Assembly: GCA_964020085.1 (NCBI GenBank)
Contig: OZ026600.1
Location: forward strand, 15,432,823 to 15,496,822
Reading direction: 5' to 3'
Length of the DNA stretch: 64,000 nucleotides
Source of the DNA: Micromussa lordhowensis
Lineage: Eukaryota; Cnidaria; Anthozoa; Scleractinia; Lobophylliidae
Positions within the stretch are counted from its first letter, which is position 1, and every line of letters begins with the position of its first letter. The translations under genes and the position numbers were made by a program. Below the pieces are notes generated by a model. It saw only the letters and a program-made list of their open reading frames with translations, ran no database searches and had not been told where the DNA came from. Below are positions 23,961 to 33,718 of the stretch, one piece after another.

Positions 23961-25045
23961 AACCACATCATGCTTTGACCCATGCAAGTATCGGGACAAA
24001 AAGTTATTGATGTTGTAATTGTTTTTGGCTCAAAGGTACCACACTGATCTTATGGGAGTTCATTTTAATTTAAATCCACCATCCTTAGTGGATGTTTTTT
24101 GGAATACAGTACATAATCACAATCCAGGATTTAAAAGCTTTAATTCCAACAAAAAGAACCTTCAGGGTTAGTGTATTGCATTAAAGTACTATGCACAACT
24201 GTTATCTTTCAAAAAGTGTTTGATTAAATTTTGACCTTTTTTGACAACTTTCTCAAGTGGCAACAGTAGATGGCGCACATCACTCTAATACCATTACAGC
24301 ATGACATACATCTGTAGATAAACCTCTTTCAATCCATGGGAGTTCAGCCAAGAGATTCAAGAGAAGATAGGTCCAGACCTGAATGAGCCCCCAGATGGAA
24401 CAACAATTTCTTTTGCTCTTTTGTCTGCGTCTTCAGTGTCTGTTTTGCATAGACAAAATGGTGCAGATGGTTAAGATGCGGTTACTTCTCTTTGACCTGT
24501 AGTAGTCTTTTTCTTCCTTTTTTCTATTTCCACTGCCACCACCTTTATGAATGTAGATTTGTGATCCAAACTAGACTGTTTAGGTATCAAGTACTTACTC
24601 TAAAGAACTTAATATACATAAAGGTATGATGTAAAATTCAGGGAGATATTCTTTCTTTCATTACTAATTTCTTACTTTAGCACTCTCATTCTTGTGTGTA
24701 ACAACTTCAAAATTCTCTCTAAACACTTCAGAACTCTTTTGTGACCAGCTTCTTCATTGTTGTCTCCAGCTTTTAATATTGTTATACTATTAATTTTAAA
24801 AGAATAGTGACTGGTTTTACCAAATTTTTAATGTTTATCTGTTTTTTTTAATGTTTTTTCGTTTTTGTTTTTTTCATTTATTTTGTCCCAAAGAGTTGTT
24901 AAAGGAGGATATTCATTCACTAAAAAGAGTTGGTTGTATGTAATTAAGGTATATCTTAATTAAACAAGAGTTTTAACTTCATATTTGTCTTGGTTTGTAA
25001 TTTCATTAGTGTCACCAATTAGTATGAAAATGCCAGAACAAATGA
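23961..25045. other. Stretch without a gene
   Basis: AT-rich, with many stop codons in all frames. A TTAAATAAAGTTT at about 25047 followed by (CTG)n and (ATT)n suggests another retroelement-type 3' end on the plus strand. Nothing else is supportable. Confidence 0.3.
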
Positions 25046-25048
25046 CAG

Positions 25049-25252
25049 TTAAATAAAGTTTCTACTATTGCTGCTGCTGCTATTATTACTACTCCCTGAT
25101 TTAGAAGAGGTCCCAGCACTTGCAGTCAGCCCTGACTCCTCAAACCTTCCCAATGATTTCTCCTGTATTCTGACTGCCACACTATCTTCTGGGGCCTTAC
25201 CAGCAATGTACTTCATAAGATGCTTCACCTGCACGGCAATGCTGTGTATCAC
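25049..25252 (-). other. Ser/Asn-rich reading frame, possible last exon of an unknown gene
   Basis: The minus-strand frame has a helical start (VKHLMKYIAGKAPEDSVAV) and a low-complexity Ser/Asn tail encoded by the trinucleotide repeat at 25066-25090. Another minus frame upstream (25490-25260) is Lys/Arg-rich. I cannot define splice joints or a family, and the trinucleotide repeat makes open frames likely by chance. Confidence 0.2.
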
Positions 25253-26514
25253 ATTGGCATTGTTTGCTGGACTCTATCGAAAGAAGGAGCAAGTAAGTAC
25301 ATTTCACAGTACCCTGTTCCAGAGGCCATTCGGTTGGCATGGGCTTAATTCTTGCCATTGTCATAGGCTTCGTGGAATAACCCATCTTGCTGGAACTTTC
25401 GACTCTCTCGGCTTTGCCTCGTTTCCTCTGATTGTTCTGGGAAGTTATGGCCAACCTCGTCCCATGGACCTTCTCCTCAACGATTTTCAAGATGGTGGAT
25501 CATCGGGAGAAGACCCTGGCACACAGCGAACTAAAACGATCGCTGATTGGTGCATTACATTGCGCATTCATACGTGTGCTCTCATTGGTTTATTCCTTCC
25601 AAAACAAAAATGGTTGCTAACTGGGTTCTTCGTGGAAATTGAGAATAGAGTCTGAGGCTTAAAAAGTGGAAAGGATGCCTGTTTGATCTTGTTTTAAGCC
25701 CTTCGGTACAGTTAGAAGTAACTGAAAAGCAGTAAGCGACATTTAGGACAGGTTACCGATAATTCACGCTTCTCTGTGTGATCATGTTTCTCAATTCGAG
25801 TACTCAGCTGCCGGCAGTACAGTTAAAACTGCTTCTCCTTCTTCTTCTTTTAAGACCTCTGGACTGGTAAACGCTGCTCTTTCATATATTGTAAGTACAG
25901 TAGAACCCCAATAACATGAACTCGGATAACTGGAACTTCCCACTAAATCAAACTTAGTGCTATTTCCCTTGGATTTCACCTCACTTTTCAGTCATTTTTA
26001 CTCGGTTAACTTGAACCCGGATACCCCGATTTTGCCGCCAACTCGAGCTAAATTTCCTTTCCCTTGGTCAAAAATTCACTGCAATTTACCCTGGTAACTC
26101 GAGCTCTGGCTCTTGTAACTCAAAGTGGATGCCATCCCATTAGCTCTTCTTTTCTATAATCGGTAAAAACACTAAAACTAACTGTATGGTCAACACTACA
26201 TGGCCATGTGCACAGTGTTGGTGTACATTCGCTAGTCATTGACAAATGTCCAACTTTTACTCAAATATTTTTGTTATGGACTGAATAAAAATGAAAACAA
26301 TCGCTCTCATAGATGCTCTGTTATATCAGCTTATGGTGTTGCCGTTTGACTCTCCTGTCTTTTGCCAGGTTAGCGAGGAACAAGGAGAAAGGTTTACATG
26401 ACTCACTGAAATTCTCGTAGGCGGCGTTACATTTCAATCGAAAACGGTGCAGAGTTTGTTGCGTTTGCAGGGTTTGCAGCGTTTACAACGTGTCTAATGT
26501 GCGTTTGGTTTCCC

Positions 26515-27761
26515 AGAGTAAATCGTGCCAAACGTTCCGTTTCTATCGTTCGTTTGCCTTCTATGGTTCGTTTCGTTTGGAACGTTTAGTTGCTATCGTT
26601 CGTTTGGTTCGAACGTTTAATCCGTTTTGTCTAGACGTAAATTCTTAATCAAAACATCAAGCGAGAATTATTTTACAATATGACACCTACCACACTCCAT
26701 TTAACGTTCAGAAAATTAATAAAGCTGGTTACCTATTCAATTTGTACACAAGAAAGTGCCAAAGCTGTGCCAAAATTATACCAACGACCCATGTCATCAG
26801 TTGACATTGCAGGGGATTTCCAGGGACCCTTCACGCTGCGAAAAATTGGCTAAAAGTAAACAAAACGATCATCTGTTTTCAAGTTTCAATAATTTCAAGT
26901 GTTTGTTTAAAAACTTTTACTGTCTTCTGCTGAAGTCAACATAATTTGCTCTATTAGCTACAATAAATGTCATCACAAAAAATAAGATATATCAACTGTT
27001 AATGCATTTAAAGAAAAAAATATATAAATCGGAGAAAAACGCATTCTGGTTCATTCACTGTGGAATATTTTGCTAGCCTTGGGAATCAAAGATTGTGATT
27101 GGCCAGCCTGTAATTGTATCTTATCAAAAGTCAACAAACATGAGTCAACACAGACATTTCGTCTGGGTTTTGTCTAGCATTCAATACGAAGGCACAAAAG
27201 TTTCATGTGTAGTTTAGAATCAATTTTTCTTCCCAAACACGCCTAAATGTAACAGAAGTTGACGTGACATGAGTATAATGCTGGCACTGTAAACCACGAC
27301 ACCTTCAGCTGATCCCAAGTTCAGTGAGTTCAAGCCTCTCATGGCACTGGCTTGTCACCCAAATTTTAGGAAGAGTAGCGTGGTTCCGGTTCAGTTTGGA
27401 AAGAAACATACTTCACCAGTCAGTCTTCCAAGCACCATTTTCAAGCGCTGTAAATTTACTTAACACATTTTGCACGTTTTTATAATGCATTCTACAGTCT
27501 GCATTTTGTACTGAACAAGTGTTGAACATTATCTTCATTAATTAAAATTATCTGTAATATGTAATGTGTAATGTCGCGATTGAGAGGACAAACATACATG
27601 TCCTCTTTACATTGCTGTTTACAGTGGGCTCCGACATCAGCATACTAAGGGCGCCGAAGGCAGCCGCTATCAGTCCATTTATGAACCCACTGAACCCTAC
27701 CAACCCATGATGAGTGATGATGTAAGTTACGAAGATAGACCACAACACCGGGAACCACGTC

Positions 27762-27805
<44 letters not shown>

Positions 27806-28335
27806 GAGTTATATATGTGAACAAGGTTTGTGAGACGGGACCTCCGGTTTATCGTCCTTATCCGAGAAGACTTGAAAGTCTGATCATTTGCAGATGTCAT
27901 TACAAAGACAGCACTTTCTTCTCAGTTATTTTAAGACCCTGAGTATTGGTCCGGCCGGGATTCGAACTCACGACCTCCCGCTCAGCAGACCGGTGCTTTC
28001 TACGCGTTGGAAGAAACTCAATTTGTTCTTCTTAAAATATGTAAAAATGTGCATTGTTGGACATGTAATTAATGCGCCAAAGTCGTGCCTAAACTGTGCC
28101 AAACTGTCAAGTATGTATGCAAATTCTGGGGCTATACCTCTTGGGCGAATGTCATAAATGGAACAAATAAACTAACTTTTCTGTATTCCTTCTTCCAAAC
28201 GATACATGTACTCAAAGTAGAAATGAAACAAACGATAGAAACGAAACGCATGATAGAAACATTGCAAACGATAGAAACGATCCAAATGATCGAAACGAAA
28301 CGAACCAAACGAACGATGCCAACGTTTTCACATGC
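26515..28335. repeat. Inverted pair of CGTTT-type repeat arrays flanking about 1.6 kb
   Basis: Left array 26515-26625 repeats CGTTTCTATCGTTCGTTTG-like units. Right array 28215-28330 repeats the complement (AAACGATAGAAACG-like). Together they make an imperfect inverted repeat around AT-rich DNA and a SINE. The shape fits a foldback-type or other TIR element with arrayed subterminal sites. I could not define ends or a target duplication. Confidence 0.4.
27735..28010 (-). mobile_element. tRNA-derived SINE
   Basis: On the minus strand the head has GGTCTGCTGAGCGGGAGGTC and then a B-box-like GAGTTCGAATCC (about 27958-27970), followed by GGCCGG. The body includes ACGTTAAAGAACCCACACAC. A tRNA-related 3' half with B box followed by an unrelated body is the structure of tRNA SINEs. 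The A-box half is poor, so this is not a tRNA gene. Outer limits are approximate. Confidence 0.6.
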
Positions 28336-28795
28336 AGGACGAAACGCTAATGTTTAAAGTTAAATTTCGAACCAAAACTTTGGTTGAAGAATATGGATGT
28401 AACGCTAGAAAATCAGTTTTATCTCTGATGATGTTGACTTTCTGTGAAAAATACTCATTGGACTTGATTCTGCAACTCATGTGCACCTTGATTTTCAAGA
28501 CTTTTGTCTCAAAATTTTAACTTCAATGGAAATAATTTCTAAAATTTCAAACACGTTCACTCCTCTTTTTGTCGTTAATTTCATGTATGGTGTTTTCATT
28601 TTGTTTGCAAGTAAAGTAAGTAGATATTCAGGAATTGTTTCACTAGGAGATAAATGCACATATAATTTACTTTCCTTTTATGTTGTCAGATTGTTCTAGC
28701 CGTTCTTAAATTTTATACCCCACCGTGTTTTTTTAGCGTTACATATTTTGTAACGGCTCTGTACACCAACACCGTGTGCATGACCACATACATTA

Positions 28796-29633
28796 TATTG
28801 TTAGCATCCATTCTGGATAGTTATTCATTTTTAGAGCTTACTTGACGTGCTGTGTTTCTCTAGTTCTGTCATCGTTTTCTGTAACCAAGGTCTGAGCTCT
28901 CAACATCATGGTGTTAACCACAGCTCTTTTGTGTTGTAAATGATGGTTTGATTGGAAGTTTAGGTACTGGTCCGTGTGCGTAGGTTTGCGGTATACAGAG
29001 ATCTTGGTAGAACCACCTTGGTTAATACTCGCACAGGTATCAAGGAAAGGAATCCTGCCATCCTTTTCTTGTTCTGAAGTGAACTGGATATGTTGGTCAA
29101 TGGAGTTTAGATGTTCTGAGAAGGAATCAACAGCGTTTTCGTGAATCTTGGCCATCGTGTCATCAACGTATCGGTACCACATAGTTGGAGGGGTGGGGGC
29201 GGTGTCCAGACCTCTGCTCTCGAACTGTTTCATGTACAGATTGGCCACTACCAGGGAAATTGGAGACCCCATGGCAGCTCCTTTCTTTTGTTTGTAGAAT
29301 TCACCCTGGAATGTGAAGTATGTGCTCGAGAGGCACATCTTTAGTAGAACAGGTAATTGGGCAATATCCAGAATGGATGCTAACAATACCACATCCAAAA
29401 TCTACAACAAGATACCGAAGAGCCTCAAAACGAGAAGAAAATCTATGCATCAACGCCATACATCAAAGGAATCTCGGAACGCCTGCAAAGAGCTTTCAAG
29501 TCACACGAGGTTACACCTATTCATAAACCCGTCAATTCTCTAAGATCACAATTGGTACGTGTCAAGGACACAACTGTAAATCTCAAGAAATGCGGTACTG
29601 TGTACCAGATCCATTGTGAGAAGTGTAACAAGG
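28796..29633. mobile_element. Penelope-like element fragment with an internal inversion
   Basis: On the minus strand, 29340-28838 encodes a Penelope-type RT: FQGEFYKQKKGAAMGSPISL, WYRYVDDTMAK (the YVDD catalytic box), GRIPFLDTCASI and VYRKPTHTDQYLNF. On the plus strand, 29365-29633 encodes the region that follows the RT in this family (YPEWMLTIPHPKSTT, then STPYIKGISERLQRA and VYQIHCEKC). The two parts should be collinear but face opposite ways. A 24-base inverted repeat at 28796-28819 and 29365-29388 marks both breakpoints. The plus-strand part is cut at about 29633 by the next LINE. Confidence 0.65.
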
Positions 29634-30540
29634 AGTGGTGACTACAAGAGATGTATTGTCCGCATACTGGGAAACCACCGGCAGAGGGGTAGTACAACAC
29701 GGAAGGGTCACACCAATAATCCGGGGATTGGCAATTATATTGCAAGCCAAAACCTCAGCAACTAGCACATACAAAAGCGGGAGAGGGGACAGCCTTGACG
29801 GACTCCGCGGGACAGAAAAAAAGGAAGACAAATGGCCATAGACATCAACTGCACTTTGCACACCACAATAAAACGGGTCGACCCAGCCAACAAAAAAAGG
29901 GGCCAAAACCCATTTTGAGGACGGTAGTGTGCATAAAAGACCACTCCACACGATCTAACGCTTTTTCTTGATCGAGGGAAAGCAAGGCCACCGGGGAGTT
30001 AGATAAGGTAGCGAAGTCCACAATATCTCTAAGAAAAGTAACATTTTCACCAATAAACCTACCCGGTACTCCACATGTCTGATCACGACCAACAACAAGG
30101 TGAATAACGTTAAGTAATCGACCCGCAATAGTACGAGCAGGTGGCTTATAATCAACATTTAACAACGAGATTGAGGGCCAATTCCGAATATCCAAAAGAT
30201 CTCCTTTCTTAAAGGAAAGGGAAATGACCCCATGACACTGAGAGCGAGACAAGCGGCCAGAACATAAGCAAGAGTTCAGGACACACACAAGGTCCTCACC
30301 CAGAAGACCCCAAAACTTGAGGTAAAACTTCATGGTGAGCCTGTCAGACCCTGTGGGAGTTGAACAATTGGGTGAGAGACAGAGTACTCTCACGAGAGAC
30401 ATCATCAGGGGAAGAACCAGCGCGATCAAAGCCACGGTCGAATTCGGAAGCGCGTGCAACAAACTAAAATGAGAACAAGAGATAAATGCTTTGTAGTTTT
30501 TCTTTTTGCGTCGCCTAACACTTTTTGCCGGCTCATGCAT
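29634..30540 (-). pseudogene. L1/Tx1-like LINE reverse transcriptase fragment
   Basis: Minus-strand frames read, in order, a palm start (SFKKGDLLDIRNWPSISLLN), DQTCGVPGRFIGENV, a catalytic-type VALLSLDQEKALDRVEW, then SRGVRQGCPLS and a box reading QYADNTSLVV at about 29640-29672. The GVPGR and LDQEKA.DRV wording is that of the L1/Tx1 branch of non-LTR elements. The conserved YADD is YADN, and the frame changes near 29850-29950. Endonuclease and C-terminal parts are missing. It abuts the Penelope fragment at about 29633. Confidence 0.65.
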
Positions 30541-30870
30541 TTCTCATTTGAGCGTCGTCAAGCGATTTCCCTTCCTTTTATCAATTCGAAAGCGTGCGAG
30601 AGAAAAATAAAACGAGAACGAGAGGTAAATGCTTTGTAGTTTCTCTTTTGGCATCGCCTAACACATTTTGCTGCCTCGTGCATTTCTCATTTGAGCGTCG
30701 CCAAGGGATTTCCCTTCCTTTTATCAATTCGAAAGCACGCGAGAGGAAAATAAAATGAGAAGGAAGATAAATGCTTTGTAGTTTTCCTTTTAGTTGGTGT
30801 CGTAGCCTGGCACTTTTCGCTGCCCCTTGTATTTCTTATCTGAACATCGTCAAGTTACTTCCCTTTTTTA
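30440..30870. repeat. Tandem repeat, about 143 bp, three copies
   Basis: The marker AAATGCTTTGTAG starts at 30484, 30627 and 30769, giving periods of 143 and 142. Each unit also contains TTTCTCATTTGAGCGTCG-like and TTTCCCTTCCTTTTATC-like blocks. Copy 3 is the most diverged and runs out near 30870. Confidence 0.85.
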
Positions 30871-30957
30871 ATTTCACTTTATTATTACTAATTACATGGC
30901 GTTCCTTAATGTTAGAACCAGACTTGAGCTGTTTACATCTCGTCAGTTACAATACTT

Positions 30958-31000
30958 AACATATACATACATACATACACGCATACATACACGCATTCTT
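30958..31000. repeat. Microsatellite (CATA)n with CACG interruptions
   Basis: Repeated CATA/TACA units run across about 40 bases, interrupted twice by CACG. Confidence 0.85.
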
Positions 31001-31072
31001 TTATTTTCTAATAATTATTTTTACAAATTCGACATGCCCACAGGTAGCTAGCTAATCTAGGTGGGTCATGTC

Positions 31073-31457
31073 TTAACTAAAAAGAAAAAGATAAGTATAG
31101 AAGTTAACAGAAATCAGGAAATTAACTAGAGAGAGTATGTATACAAGTTTACAGAAATCAAAAATCTGGAAGTTAACTAAAAAGAGTAGGTATAGAAACA
31201 AAAATACAACAATATTACAATTAAGACTATGCTTGTTATTCTGAAAATACATAAAAACCTGAAGAAAATTTGACCTTTTGAATAACGTTTCGTATGTCAA
31301 GATAGGAATCTTCAGAAGACAGAATATTGAAAAGTCCACTTCTAATTTTTCTTTTAAAGTCATGTTTTGAAAGATTCCTTAATGTAAGAGGCATCTCATT
31401 CCAAATTTTTGTTCCAATTCTAGAAAACAAGTTCAGTTGAATAGAGAGCCTAAACAA
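31073..31457 (-). pseudogene. C-terminal fragment and 3' tail of a LINE
   Basis: The minus frame 31457-31239 reads LFSRIGTKIWNEMPLTLRNL and then FKRKIRSGLFNIL. This wording (G..IWN.+P..+R....+FK+.+...L) ends many CR1/RTE-type reverse transcriptase proteins. Downstream to 31073 is an AT-rich tail with repeated AGTTAACT-like blocks. The rest of the element is absent. Confidence 0.55.
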
Positions 31458-31459
31458 GG

Positions 31460-32520
31460 TGCACTATCAAAGTGGAAAATGCACTTTTCAAATGGAAACT
31501 GAGAATGCTATTGATCTCTGAGAACTGATCTCACGCTCAACCAATAAAATCGTTTCCGTCCACTTAACGTTTTCAACTAGAAACAGTTCTCAGTTTCCAA
31601 CAATTAGAACGGGCAGATTATTGAGTCAAAACGACTTGTCTGGCAAGGATCAATCATCGATTGCAAATTTGTATATACGTGGAATTCTTGGCCCGGAACT
31701 CGGTCAACAGGTTCGCGCCCAACATGAAACATTCAGCACTCCCGCGCAATCTATCCCTATCGATGTATCAATGTCTCTACGTCATGAACAACCACGAAAT
31801 GTTGTCTTTTAGATGCTTATCCTTGAGAATTGTTATCGTTTTAAACCAATCGATCGTTTTCCGTCGTAGCTACGATGGCGGGTTTCAGTATTGTTGACAT
31901 ATCAGCTTTTACCATTGTTTCTCGTGCTGCTATCATAGCTCGTGTTCTGATTCTTCGTAATGATAATTAAATTTGCTGCGATTTGTTGATTCTGTAGGTT
32001 TCGAAATTCAGCGAGTCAATTAAATGCGTTAGTACATACATTTGAATGTAAAACCTCCAAACCCGTGAGTCGATAGAGGCGAAGTTTCTTCGCTTTTTCA
32101 TTTAGGAATGTTTTTACGAATACATTTTACAGTTTCTATGGTCGCCCCCACCGGTGAACTGCACTGCATTACACCCCGTCTGTGACAGATTCTATATCTC
32201 TTACAGAACTGTTCTCGTATTCAACCATTTAGCACTAGGTAATTCAAAAGTCGTAGATTAGTTCGACAGCGTTGCATCACGCAACTTCCGACCGCTGACG
32301 TCATGTTGAACTTCCTCCTTTGTTGACAGAAAGCCAAACCGTTTTTCACTTACGTTGTAGTTTTTAATAGCGGCTACGACCATCTTAGCGCGGGAGTTAC
32401 AGCAATCAAATGTGTCAATGAAAACTGCGCCCGAATGAACGTGACCGCTCTGACATTTTCACACAGCGCGCACCATGACATGAAATCTGATATAAGTTAA
32501 AACAGTGCATCCTTTATTCA
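31460..32520. other. Stretch without a supported gene
   Basis: The plus frames at 31621-31897 are short and unrecognisable. The block 31470-31605 has similar short sequences at its two ends (TGAGAATG-like and AACTGAGAA-like), which may be a small MITE. Nothing more can be supported. Confidence 0.3.
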
Positions 32521-32521
32521 T

Positions 32522-33465
32522 TTTACAGAATGCATAATTAACACAAGCATACCCATTCTATAACATTTGACGGCATTACAAGCACCTAAATTAAAATCAA
32601 GTTGCCAAACAGGGAGCAGTCTTCTTTGAGTCAGCATTTATGCTATGACGGTTTTTTCTGCTTTGCGCGCTTGGATACAAATTTTTGGACAGAAACAAAT
32701 TAAAAACCCCAAGAAGTGTTCTCGGTCTTGGCCAATCAGCATATGCATAGCATGAGAACTATTCTCAAAACGTGACATCCGTCTCAGATAACTTGCAGGG
32801 GACGCGACGCTACTTGCGTGCGAAGTCCGGATGATTGTGGGTGATCGATAACAGTTCTTTCTTTTAGCCAGTTGGTTTAATGGAAAATTGAACAACCGAT
32901 GATTATCTACTCATAGTAACCGAAAAAATCTCGTCTGAATCGTTTTCAAAACGCCGTAGTGACAGAATTCACACAGGAATACTCATTGTATAACATTTGA
33001 CTGCATTGCTAACAACTAAATCAAAATCAAGTTGCTAAACGGCACCATAAAGATAAAGTTAATTTTCCTGCTGTAATCTATTTTACTCCTTTAGGTAAAC
33101 ACAACCTTTCTCCTCTCAAGCTGTGTTTCTGCCATTAACAACAGACAGTACTTTCTCGAAGCTTTGTCATAGAGTTCGGGAAAAACCAGTCATAGCCAGC
33201 ATTCAATCTCTGACGGTTTTTTCTGCTTTGCGTGCTCGAATATAAATTTGGACGGAAACGAATCACACATGAACCCCAAGAAAGTGTTCTCGGTCTTGTC
33301 CAATTTGCATCTGCATAGCATGAGAACAGTTCCCAAAGCGTGACATCTGCCTCAGAGACTGACTTGCAGGCGATGCTACTTGCGTGCGAAGCCCGGACGA
33401 CCGAAGCACGTGGGTGATTGGTAACTGTCCTCAATTTTAGACAACTGGTCTAATGGAAATTAAAC
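32522..33465. repeat. Direct duplication of a roughly 370-500 bp block
   Basis: The block with TAACATTTGACGGCATTAC (about 32561) recurs at about 32991. The block starting GACGGTTTTTTCTGCTTTGC at 32647 recurs at 33212, with TGTTCTCGGTCTTG and ACTTGCGTGCGAAG in both. The offset is 430 bases for the first marker and 565 for the second, so copy 2 carries about 135 extra bases. Copies differ at many positions. Open frames on the minus strand match in both but have no family. Confidence 0.75.
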
Positions 33466-33718
33466 GCATACGTTTTACGGCAACTGTAGTAATGCATATG
33501 CGATAGAATTGTTTCACGGTCGTATTGGTAGTATTACAAATATGAGCAGCTTTTTCAGTCTGGTAGATTTTGCCTTAATAACGGTGGTCTGAGGGAAACA
33601 AACACCACACTGCAAAAATCATTAAGTTGCAACGTTTCCTAGAGGCGCCGCAATTCAAACAATTTTAGGCAGGCAACTACAGCTGCTGCAAGACTTATCC
33701 GGGAAAATGGGCTTGATA

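Noticed and set aside
27940..27985. A tRNA gene on the minus strand
   Set aside because: Only the B-box half is convincing; the A box and acceptor stem do not pair, and a SINE body follows.
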